Positions 16,761 to 23,673 of a stretch of 64,000 nt of DNA are shown here, piece by piece. The DNA comes from Paenibacillus ihumii (GTDB lineage Bacteria; Bacillota; Bacilli; Paenibacillales; Paenibacillaceae), in contig NZ_LN884299.1 of assembly GCF_001403875.1 (NCBI RefSeq), positions 3,747,674 through 3,811,673 of the forward strand. The letters run 5' to 3'. The translations under genes were made by a program, and so were the position numbers. The first letter of the stretch is position 1, and every line of letters begins with the position of its first letter. Under the pieces are notes generated by a model. It was not told the DNA's origin. It did no database searches and saw only the letters and a program-made list of their open reading frames with translations.

Positions 16761-17675
16761 ATGAGACTGGATCGTTTGCTGGGAATCGCACTGGAACTGA
16801 TGGCCAAAAAAAGAGTAACCGCTGCGGAACTCGCCGCCAAGTTCGAGGTTTCGATTCGGACCGTCTACCGTGATGTCGAACTGATCAATCAGGCTGGCAT
16901 CCCGGTCGCTTCGTTTACCGGTGCGGACGGCGGGTTCGAGTTGATGAACGGATTTTTCCTGACGAGGCAGCACTTCTCGGTCAATGACTTGTCGGTGATC
17001 TATACGCTTTTGAAGGCGATGGAAAGCGCTATGGGAGGTGTCGTGGCACCCGCAATGCGGAAGCTGGCCAGCCTGAATCCGGATCTTGCGAACGAAGGAA
17101 GCCATGAAGCCGTCATTCTAAGCATCAGCACGTCGGACTATGAGAGGGATATTGTTCAGGAGCTTTTCCGAGCTGTACGGCAGTCCTGCGTCGTCAGGCT
17201 GGAATACACAAGCACATCCGGCAAGACAACCGAGCGCAGCGTGGAGCCTCTGAATCTCTTGTGGGAAAAAGGCGTCTGGTACTTGGAAGGGTACTGTCGA
17301 TCGCGGCAATCGAAACGGTATTTTCGCGTGTCGCGAATCGCCTCGCTCGACGTGTGCGGCGAAATATTCGTCCCACGGCAAATTCCAGACGAGTCGGAAG
17401 AGAGTGAAATTCAAGGAATTTGCGCCCATCTTCGCTTCGGCCTGGCGGTTCGCACCCGCGTATTCGAGCAATTTCCGGGTGAATGCACGTATCAGGGGGA
17501 TTGGATCGATGTGCACACGACCTTTTACAAAAAAGAGTATGCGTTATCGGTCATTGCCAGCTACGGAACGAACGTCGAGATTGTATCGCCGGCTGAACTG
17601 CAGGGTGATGTCATCGCCCATATCGAAGCTATCCGCCAGCATTATGCGAAAAAACGAGGAGGAAATGGAATATGA
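16761..17675 (+). CDS. YafY-type HTH/WYL transcriptional regulator
   Basis: 304 residues. An N-terminal winged helix-turn-helix (residues ~1-60, VTAAELAAKFEVSIRTVYRD) is followed by a WYL-type ligand-sensing domain (~130-210, with EPLNLLWEKGVWYLEGYCRS) and a C-terminal extension. Such regulators commonly control an adjacent gene. The ATG follows GAGGGGGAGGATATCC. Its stop overlaps the ATG of the downstream NAD(P)-binding gene (ATGA), so the two are co-translated, and the palindrome at 16676-16702 is a candidate binding site. Intact. Confidence 0.9.
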   Translation: MRLDRLLGIALELMAKKRVTAAELAAKFEVSIRTVYRDVELINQAGIPVASFTGADGGFELMNGFFLTRQHFSVNDLSVIYTLLKAMESAMGGVVAPAMRKLASLNPDLANEGSHEAVILSISTSDYERDIVQELFRAVRQSCVVRLEYTSTSGKTTERSVEPLNLLWEKGVWYLEGYCRSRQSKRYFRVSRIASLDVCGEIFVPRQIPDESEESEIQGICAHLRFGLAVRTRVFEQFPGECTYQGDWIDVHTTFYKKEYALSVIASYGTNVEIVSPAELQGDVIAHIEAIRQHYAKKRGGNGI

Positions 17676-18501
17676 CGATTTTGGTGACAGGGGCAACAGG
17701 AACGGTTGGACAACATGTAACGGAGCTGTTGGTACAGCGGGGAAGTTCCGTAAGGGCGCTAACGCGTCATCCAAACGGGCAAAAGCCAAGCTGCCGGAAG
17801 GCGTAGAGATCGCTGCGGGCGATCTGATGAAGCCGGAGACACTAAAGGAAGCGTTGCAAGGGATCGAGGCCATGTTCTTGATTATCTCCAGCGACGAACC
17901 CCATGCTGATCTCAACACGGACCCTCAAGTAATAGCGCTGGCAGAAGCTGCCGGCGTGAAGCGAGTTGTCGTTCTGGTCGGCTATGAGGAAGGCATCGTA
18001 GAGGAAACGCTGCGGGCCAGCGGCATGCAATGGACGCTGGTTAAGCCGGTCGAATTCATGGCCAACGTGCTGGCGGATTGGGGGGAGACCATCCGAGCGG
18101 AAGGCGTCGTGCGGGAGTTCTACGGGGACGCGCTGAGCGCGCGGGTACATGAAGGCGATATTGCCGCCGTTGCTGTCGAGGCACTATTAGGCGGGGGACA
18201 TCACGGTCGAAGCTATCCGCTGACTGGACCCGAAGCGCTGACACGTCAAGAAACGGTTCGCGCGATCGCAGCGGCGGTCGGTAAGGGCATCCCCTTCATC
18301 GAGCTGACCGAGGAAGAAGCACGTCAGCAATGGCGGGCTCAGGGCTACGACGAGGAGAGCGTTGATTTTTTCGTACAGATCGCGAAAAATCCGCCAGAGG
18401 CTGGCTATACCGTGTTGCCGACGGTTGAGCAAGTACTTGGGCGGCCAGCCCGGACGTTTGCCGAGTGGGCCGACGAGCATAAGCGGATGTTTCTATCCTA
18501 A
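17672..18501 (+). pseudogene. NmrA-like NAD(P)-binding protein, frameshifted
   Basis: The frame from the ATG at 17672 reads MTILVTGATGTVGQHVTELL, a Rossmann start with GxxGxxG, but hits a stop soon after codon 35. The conserved continuation AKAKLPEGVEIAAGDLM is in another frame and runs intact to 18501, ending AEWADEHKRMFLS. One extra G at the GGG of 17777-17779 would restore a single ~277-residue SDR/NmrA-type protein. Such proteins reduce quinones or sense NADP. The overlap with the regulator stop supports 17672 as the original start. Either a real one-base deletion or a homopolymer sequencing error. Confidence 0.8.
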
Positions 18502-18525
18502 AGAGGGTCAGAGGAGGGGTGAAAG

Positions 18526-19052
18526 ATGGCCTACGCCATTGAAGCTCATGGCTTGCGCAAATCGTTCCAGACGCATGAGGCAGTATGCGGAGTGAACCTA
18601 GCGATTCGGCAAAGGGAGCTGTTCGCGCTCCTCGGTCCGAACGGCGCCAGCAAGACAACGACGATCCATATGCTGACCACACTGCTGCGTCCGGACGAGG
18701 GAACGGCAAGCATTTGTGGATACGACGTGGTGAAGATGCCGCTGTTGTGCGCAGACAGATCAGTGTCACAGGCCAGTACGCCGCGCTGGATGAGTCGCTT
18801 ACCGGCTGGCAAAACCTGACCCTGTTCGCAGGACTTCACGGCTATTCGCGCAAGGATGCCCATGCGCTTGCAGAAAAATTGCTCAAATCGTTCAAATTGG
18901 AGGATGCGGGCAGCCGAACCGCCGGAACATATTCCGGCGGCAAGACGCTGACGATCCGACTGGCGGAGGGGACCGATTCAGCCAGCGTTAGTCGTCTGCT
19001 CGCAAGCGAATTTAAGCTAACAATCCATTCGGAAGAAGATGGTGCCTATTGT
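18526..19052 (+). pseudogene. ABC transporter ATPase remnant, DrrA type
   Basis: The start MAYAIEAHGLRKSFQTHEAV and P-loop segment belong to a DrrA-like drug-exporter ATPase, but the Walker A reads GPNGASKTTT, with Ser where the family has Gly. Near 18735 one base is missing; the sequence then continues in another frame as RRQISVTGQYAALDESLTGW up to AGTYSGG. There the ABC signature joins directly to a C-terminal piece (LAEGTDSASVSRLLASEFKL), so Walker B and the switch region are deleted. The permease gene expected next is gone, replaced by a J-domain scrap. Three independent lesions make this a true pseudogene. Confidence 0.85.
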
Positions 19053-19061
19053 AGTACTCTG

Positions 19062-19182
19062 ACCTGTTTCTTCGTCCATTCATAGGCTTCGCGAAGAGGC
19101 TGGTAACCTCGAGATCCTCTTCAGGATGATGAATCCGCAATTGTTTAGCGTGCGCCTTCTTAATGACGGATTCGTCCGTTGG
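19062..19182 (-). pseudogene. J-domain gene fragment
   Basis: About 120 bp strongly resemble the J-domain coding region at 3974-4095. Translated on the minus strand it gives PTDESVIKKAHAKQLRIHHP followed by EEDLE, then a one-base loss shifts the frame before the remaining EAYEW-type helix. No start codon or other part of the gene is present. Confidence 0.8.
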
Positions 19183-19371
19183 CTGCCGAAGGCACCCGCT
19201 ATTATCCTGATCTGTCTAAAAGCCAAATCATGAATCCTCCGCTTTCCCCGGATCGCAGGGACAAATTCATAGCCTTTGTATAGCATAAGCCAGCATGTAC
19301 TACTTTTTTTCGGATTAGGGAAGGGTAACAGAACAGATGATAAAATATAAAATTGTTGAAAGGATGAGAAC

Positions 19372-19863
19372 ATGACGAGTTCTGTTACCGGCAATCAGGA
19401 AGCGATAAAAAACGTTCATGAATTAATCAAAGGGATCGAAACCGCGATGCTAACGACTGTTTCAGAAGAAGGACTCGTATCTCGGCCCATGAAAACCCAG
19501 GATGTCGAGTTTGACGGGACTCTTTGGTTCCTGACAAAAAAGGATAGCGGCAAATTCCACGAGCTGCTTCATAATCAACATGTGAACGTAGCCTATGTAG
19601 GAAAGTCCTTTGTCTCTATCCGCGGTAAAGCTGAATTGGTGGAGGATCAGGAGAAATTGCAACAATTTTGGAATCCGATGTACGAGGAGCTGCTTGAAAC
19701 CACTTCTGACGATCCTAATCTGGTTCTCATTAAGGTAAATGCGGAAACTGCGGAGTATTGGGACTCGGGCAATAAATTCAAAATGGTCAAATTCTTGTTC
19801 CGCAGAATGTTAGGCAAGAATACTGAGGGGACGGATATGAATCAGATTGTTCATTTGACTTGA
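19372..19863 (+). CDS. pyridoxamine 5'-phosphate oxidase-like general stress protein
   Basis: 163 residues with the split-barrel flavin-binding pattern of the general stress protein 26 / YdaG group: KGIETAMLTTVSEEGLVSRP near the N-terminus, DGTLWFLTKKDSGKFHEL, VNVAYVGKSFVSIRGKAEL and a C-terminal domain with DDPNLVLIKVNAETAEYWD. These proteins bind FMN or F420-type cofactors; their stress role is known mainly by induction. The ATG follows GAAAGGATGAGAAC. It stands alone among decayed genes and appears intact. Confidence 0.88.
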   Translation: MTSSVTGNQEAIKNVHELIKGIETAMLTTVSEEGLVSRPMKTQDVEFDGTLWFLTKKDSGKFHELLHNQHVNVAYVGKSFVSIRGKAELVEDQEKLQQFWNPMYEELLETTSDDPNLVLIKVNAETAEYWDSGNKFKMVKFLFRRMLGKNTEGTDMNQIVHLT

Positions 19864-19947
19864 GACCATGTTATATTGGCGGGGTTCTCCGGCCGTTTGA
19901 AGCGGCCGCATCCGGCTAGTGGCGAAGTCACTCGCCTGCCAGGATTA

Positions 19948-20409
19948 CTATCGACTTTCCTGGCACTCCATCAAATAAAATAAATAATCCGTTGGTACCC
20001 CAGCATACCCTTGCTGCTTCAGTATCGCGGTCACATTACCACGGTGATACGTCCCGTGATTGACCACATGATGCAGAATATCGGAGAAATGCGTATCGAG
20101 CCGGCCATACTTTGGATGCTCAATCGTCATCGCCTTGTCCGGCTCCGGCGTACGCCGGAGCAAATCGCGGAACTGCTCAGTTACACCGGCGAACAGTCGC
20201 TGCATCCCGTCTACGGTTTTTCCCTGCGTTTCCTCTGTCCACTCCGGGATCTTCGAAAAAATATTCTCGTTCGGTTCTCCCGCGAGCACTGACATATAGA
20301 GCTGCTCGAATAAGTACATATGTCCGAGCGTTTGCGCTACAGATGGGAACACGCTCGTCACCTCTGAATGAAATACATCCTCTGGAAGCTGCCCTAGGTG
20401 AGCGAACAT
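19948..20409 (-). CDS. DinB-like metal-binding protein, 5'-truncated
   Basis: The frame holds most of a DinB/YfiT-type four-helix bundle: FAHLGQLPEDVFHSEV, SVAQTLGHMYLFEQLY and the histidine-rich HHVVNHGTYHRG, which would supply metal ligands. Intact family members have ~10 more residues (a YxxWAN-like start) before FAHL. Here the upstream sequence is instead the remnant of a regulator gene, and no ribosome site precedes the ATG at 20409. So the gene was probably fused by deletion to the degraded regulator and may not be translated. Confidence 0.6.
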   Translation of the reverse strand: MFAHLGQLPEDVFHSEVTSVFPSVAQTLGHMYLFEQLYMSVLAGEPNENIFSKIPEWTEETQGKTVDGMQRLFAGVTEQFRDLLRRTPEPDKAMTIEHPKYGRLDTHFSDILHHVVNHGTYHRGNVTAILKQQGYAGVPTDYLFYLMECQESR

Positions 20410-20412
20410 TGT

Positions 20413-20738
20413 CGGGACATCGAGCAGAAACCGGGCCTCTCGATCGCTCCGTGCAGCCCGTTCTCCACCTTCTTCAATGCATTTTGTAACTCCTCCGTAT
20501 ACGGATAGCCTGTGCCTTGCGCAAATTTAAATGCGTCCACAAGCTGTCCATAATGCGAATCCCGCCATCGTGGCCTGATTCTGCAATTACCGGTACACCG
20601 CTGGCACATAATGCATCGATATATCGATGCACGGTGCGGACGCTAATCTCCAAACTGTTAGCGTTTCTGCGCAGCGGTGAGCTTCCTTCCGGAGCGCAGC
20701 ATCCAGAGCATGGACAGCATGTTATCCCATTTAGCCAT
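20413..20738 (-). pseudogene. YafY-type HTH regulator remnant
   Basis: From an ATG at 20738 with an AGAGGGG ribosome site the frame reads MAKWDNMLSMLWMLRSGRKL then stops. In a shifted frame the recognition-helix part continues: NSLEISVRTVHRYIDALCAS, then GVPVIAESGHDGGIRIMDS. A third frame gives LVDAFKFAQGTGYPYTEEL and ALKKVENGLHGAIER. At least two frameshifts and an internal deletion have removed the rest, joining it to the truncated DinB gene. Confidence 0.8.
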
Positions 20739-20862
20739 CGAAATTCCCCTCTTTTCCTTCCTCAAATTAAGGGACATCTGGTTAGGCTCCTGAACTAATA
20801 AACTGACGTTGAATCTGCTTTATTGTTACTCCTTACAACCCTGCACCCGACCAAAGTCGGCC

Positions 20863-21606
20863 TCAACTACGGTCATAGATAATATAACCCTGCCCTGCCG
20901 CAAACTCGCTAAATCCCGCCATATGCCGAAGTTGAACATGGATGCTTCGTTTGCTGCCCATCATAATAATATTGCGGAGATCCCTGTCCCCTTCGACAGG
21001 TAAAGCAAAGCATTTTGTATAAGGAAACACTTCGCTAAGCGTGCTATGTATTGCATTCATCCAGCGATCCTGCTCGCCTCTGCCCATAAGGTTCATGATC
21101 AGCGAACCGTGGTGATCCAGCTTGCTTGCGGCCATGTGAAAGAACTCGCTGGACAGAAGATGGCCAGGCGTCCCCTTAGGTGAAAAGGCATCCAGGACGA
21201 CATAATCATAAACATGCGGAGGCTCGCTCTCCATTAGCTTCCGGCCGTCACCGACCCTCACATCATCCTTGGAATAACCAAACCACTCCCGGCTAATATC
21301 TACAACTGCTTCATCTAACTCCGCCACATCAAACGATCTGTCCGAAAAACACCGGGAAAGGGTGCCAATCCCATGTCCGATTAAGAATACACGTTCAAAT
21401 GAGGTGTGGTTATATTCCATCAAGTGGCAGATTGCACGAAGGTATTCCAGCACGACACGCTCCGGATTAGCCATATCCATGACCCCTTGTACCGCCTCCT
21501 CCGAAAATTGAAGCACGCGAAAAATCCCCTTCTCTCCATCCAGTTCCACTGCCTCATATACGGCAACCTCATGGCCTTGGCTGAAGGTCTTATACAACAA
21601 TTTCAA
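20863..21606 (-). CDS. SpeE-like class I methyltransferase-fold protein
   Basis: The sequence has the spermidine-synthase-type Rossmann core: FERVFLIGHGIGTLSRCF (nucleotide-binding loop), VAELDEAVVDISREWFG, VRVGDGRKLM and YDYVVLDAFSPKGTPGHLLS. Whether it transfers aminopropyl or methyl groups cannot be told. A TTG start at 21606 is chosen because AAGGGAATCAGG precedes it and it follows the kptA stop by 16 bp; the longer frame to 21720 would overlap kptA by ~100 bp and adds residues unlike the family. Length then is 247 residues, lacking the long N-terminal beta domain of true SpeE. Likely co-transcribed with kptA. Confidence 0.75.
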   Translation of the reverse strand: MKLLYKTFSQGHEVAVYEAVELDGEKGIFRVLQFSEEAVQGVMDMANPERVVLEYLRAICHLMEYNHTSFERVFLIGHGIGTLSRCFSDRSFDVAELDEAVVDISREWFGYSKDDVRVGDGRKLMESEPPHVYDYVVLDAFSPKGTPGHLLSSEFFHMAASKLDHHGSLIMNLMGRGEQDRWMNAIHSTLSEVFPYTKCFALPVEGDRDLRNIIMMGSKRSIHVQLRHMAGFSEFAAGQGYIIYDRS

Positions 21607-21622
21607 GCGACCTGATTCCCTT

Positions 21623-22189
21623 CTATGTTGAATTGAACCGATATGATTTGGCGATGTATTCCCACGGGACGTGATCACACAGCCATACCTGATTTTCCGA
21701 CCTATAAAAGGTGAATCCATCCCGATACATAGCTCCTGCCCGAACCGTCAGGACAACGGGCTTGCCGTGGCGGCCGCCAACACGGATGGCCGTCTCCCTC
21801 TCCTCCGTGAGATGTACGTGCTGCCGGGATTGCTTCGTAATTCCCTGCATGCGTATACTGTCAACGGATCGCGTTGCCGTGCCATGGTATAAGTATTCTG
21901 GCGGGGCTTCTACTTTAAGCTCAACATCTACGGCAATGGAGTGCCCTTGGTTGGCGCGAATTTTGCTGTGGTCTTCATTAAAGCTATAGCGCTGTTTGCT
22001 ATTCTCTCGCACAATCCGTTCCAGAGTATCCATGTCAACGGCACGTCCTGCACGCTGCATACCTGCCAGAAGCTCCTTAACGTCCGCCCAGCCATTCGCG
22101 TCAAGCTTGATCCCCACAGCTCCGGGATTATGACGCAGGATCAGGCTCAGGAACCGCCCAAGCTCTACGTCTGGTTTACTTTGTCTCAT
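21623..22189 (-). CDS. kptA: RNA 2'-phosphotransferase (Tpt1/KptA)
   Basis: KptA/Tpt1 moves an internal RNA 2'-phosphate to NAD+, giving ADP-ribose cyclic phosphate. In fungi it completes tRNA splicing; the bacterial role is uncertain. The 188-residue protein has the family landmarks: LSLILRHNP (Arg19, His20), WADVKELL, the RYSFNEDHSKIRANQGHS block, YHGT, HVHLT and the C-terminal SENQVWLCDHVPWEYI. The ATG follows GGAGGAAGGTATA. The downstream SpeE-like gene starts 16 bp after the stop. Confidence 0.95.
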   Translation of the reverse strand: MRQSKPDVELGRFLSLILRHNPGAVGIKLDANGWADVKELLAGMQRAGRAVDMDTLERIVRENSKQRYSFNEDHSKIRANQGHSIAVDVELKVEAPPEYLYHGTATRSVDSIRMQGITKQSRQHVHLTEERETAIRVGGRHGKPVVLTVRAGAMYRDGFTFYRSENQVWLCDHVPWEYIAKSYRFNST

Positions 22190-22297
22190 TATACCTTCCT
22201 CCTTTCATAGCATATCCGGCTTACTCAATACGATCAGAGAATGTCCCATCCCTTCACTACAGCAGCTCTTTTCCACCATACTGCGACCAATGACGGG

Positions 22298-22411
22298 TTA
22301 TTCCAGAACACCCCGCAGCGTATGCACCAAGAATGAAATACCATTTATGGAATAGCTAAATCTATTCGCTTTACTATTTCTTATTAGTTTTATTAATTCA
22401 TCAACTCTCAT
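22298..22411 (-). pseudogene. truncated immunity gene copy
   Basis: An ATG after GGGAGGTTATCAACTA opens a 37-residue frame starting MRVDELIKLIRNSKANRF, and ending in unrelated residues HTLRGVLE. The first ~27 residues resemble the start of the immunity protein at 23443-23673 (MKVKELEQKLIE). It follows a TNT-toxin 3' fragment, reproducing the toxin-immunity order of the intact pair, and is cut off after about a third of its length. Confidence 0.6.
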
Positions 22412-22451
22412 TAGTTGATAACCTCCCTAACAACTTCTAAGTAAAACTTCA

Positions 22452-22556
22452 TTAATAAGTTGTCACATCTTCCTTTACCAAGGAATATTGTACTCCGCCA
22501 CCAGTTTGACCAAACCATGTAGAAACCTTGCCAGCTTTAACTTCCATTGGCTTATA
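22452..22556 (-). pseudogene. orphan TNT toxin C-terminal fragment
   Basis: On the minus strand this encodes YKPMEVKAGKVSTWFGQTGG then GVQYSLVKEDVTTY and a stop. It is homologous to the last ~35 residues of the TNT toxin (PIEVKGGKIAPWFDEVGGGI) and keeps the GGGxQY block that carries a catalytic Gln in TNT enzymes. It abuts the stop of the gene at 22557 and has no start, typical of a silent toxin-tip cassette. Confidence 0.8.
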
Positions 22557-22799
22557 CTATAGCTCACTCAGTATTTTATCAGCCCTTAACCTTTCGATAA
22601 AGTCTTCCAATGCATCACTCTCAGAATCGTATAGTACCTCAGAGATTACACTTTCTCTCTCATCTACCGTATAGACACTCCATCCTGTAAATACCTTTCT
22701 AATTACAACTTCATTCGCTCTATGGGCATGATCACCGTACAAATTAAAATTCTTCAATTTTTCTTTCTTGATTATCTTTAGCGCTTCTTCTCTTGTCAT
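22557..22799 (-). CDS. putative immunity protein, Imm59-like
   Basis: An 80-residue acidic protein: MTREEALKIIKKEKLKNFNL, then RANEVVIRKVFTGWSVYTVD and DSESDALEDFIERLRADK. The pattern (NEVVI, WxVYxxDER, D-E-AL-FI-LR) resembles small immunity proteins of polymorphic toxin systems, as far as I recall the Imm59 group. The ATG at 22799 is chosen because TAGGAGA lies ~10 nt upstream; the ATG nine bases earlier is too close to that site. Its position inside a toxin-immunity array supports the role. The toxin it neutralises is not in the window. Confidence 0.6.
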   Translation of the reverse strand: MTREEALKIIKKEKLKNFNLYGDHAHRANEVVIRKVFTGWSVYTVDERESVISEVLYDSESDALEDFIERLRADKILSEL

Positions 22800-22875
22800 A
22801 CAAATCATTCTCCTACATGCAAAAAGGGCTCATCCCTAACTTATGATTCAAGTTGGAATAAGCCTTGCACCTAGT

Positions 22876-23130
22876 TCAATATGCTAAATTTCCTTTGGTC
22901 ATATCACCTGTCTTTGTATCGATAATAAAGCTCCAACCATTTCTTCTATAAATATCAGTATTATCCTCATCACCTTCACATACAACAGATGGCTGGTTCT
23001 TTAAGGTCGATAAATAATTAAAATCAAAGCCTTGCGGGGGACGCTCAACAAATAGAAAAATCTGTTTACCCTCAAAGGAAAGATAAAAAATTTGGTCTTG
23101 AGAATAGTTTTGCCCTGCCTCAACAACCAC
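22876..23130 (-). CDS. small protein of the toxin-immunity array
   Basis: An 84-residue frame with alternating strands (QDQIFYLSFEGKQIFLFVER, then NGWSFIIDTKTGDMTKGNLAY). Only a GTG start without a good ribosome site is available, and the frame stays open ~10 codons upstream with protein-like sequence, so the 5' end is probably lost. Position between two immunity-type genes suggests another immunity protein or its remnant. No family recognised. Confidence 0.45.
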   Translation of the reverse strand: MVVEAGQNYSQDQIFYLSFEGKQIFLFVERPPQGFDFNYLSTLKNQPSVVCEGDEDNTDIYRRNGWSFIIDTKTGDMTKGNLAY

Positions 23131-23328
23131 ATATTGTTTTTCATTATTTAAGAAGAAAAATATGCATTATCATACTTTTTAGTTATGTGTTTTCTATTGT
23201 TTCGAAACAACCGATTGTCCTGCTAGTCATCCTTAAAGATGGATATTACCTTCTCATCTTCTTTATCGTCGTGGTGGACTTTTACAGCAATTTATAAAAA
23301 ACAACAGGTATTACATGCGTTATATGTG

Positions 23329-23412
23329 TTATTGGTTGAAAAATGGATTCATTCGGCACTGGGTAACCCTCGTGATGATATACAACAGAGACCCATCTCG
23401 ATGCTCTATCAT
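23329..23412 (-). CDS. 27-residue ORF or gene remnant after the immunity gene
   Basis: An ATG preceded by TCAGGAGGCATTGATTTA opens MIEHRDGSLLYIITRVTQCR then MNPFFNQ and a stop. In another frame the same DNA reads RASRWVSVVYHHEGYPVPNE, so this is probably the start of a frameshifted gene that followed the immunity gene. Nothing else is seen between 23130 and 23443. Confidence 0.3.
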   Translation of the reverse strand: MIEHRDGSLLYIITRVTQCRMNPFFNQ

Positions 23413-23442
23413 TAAATCAATGCCTCCTGAAAACAAGTTAAT

Positions 23443-23673
23443 TTATTTTGCATATTTTGCTACTTTATTATAAAAATATTCACAGGCCATATCTTCATCA
23501 TCAAATATTTTTAATCCTGATTTGTTTCCTCTTTCACTATAATATACTTCCCAATTATCTCCATCCCTAGTTATACAATACTGTTCATTTGGAAGCCCCC
23601 CTTTTAATATCGAATAAATATCCTTAGGCACATTAATTTCTATCAATTTTTGCTCTAGTTCTTTTACCTTCAT
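23443..23673 (-). CDS. putative immunity protein for the TNT toxin
   Basis: 76 residues, acidic, soluble: MKVKELEQKLIEINVPKDIY, GGLPNEQYCITRDGDNWEVY and a C-terminal EDMACEYFYNKVAKYAK. Its ATG overlaps the toxin TGA (ATGA), so it is translationally coupled to the toxin, the normal arrangement for cognate immunity. TNT immunity proteins bind and block the NAD-binding site. A truncated second copy is at 22298-22411. Role inferred from position, size and the duplicated pairing. Confidence 0.75.
   Translation of the reverse strand: MKVKELEQKLIEINVPKDIYSILKGGLPNEQYCITRDGDNWEVYYSERGNKSGLKIFDDEDMACEYFYNKVAKYAK

Noticed and set aside
19080..19394. 104-codon minus-strand frame
   Set aside because: It runs through the J-domain remnant out of its frame and has no protein-like features.
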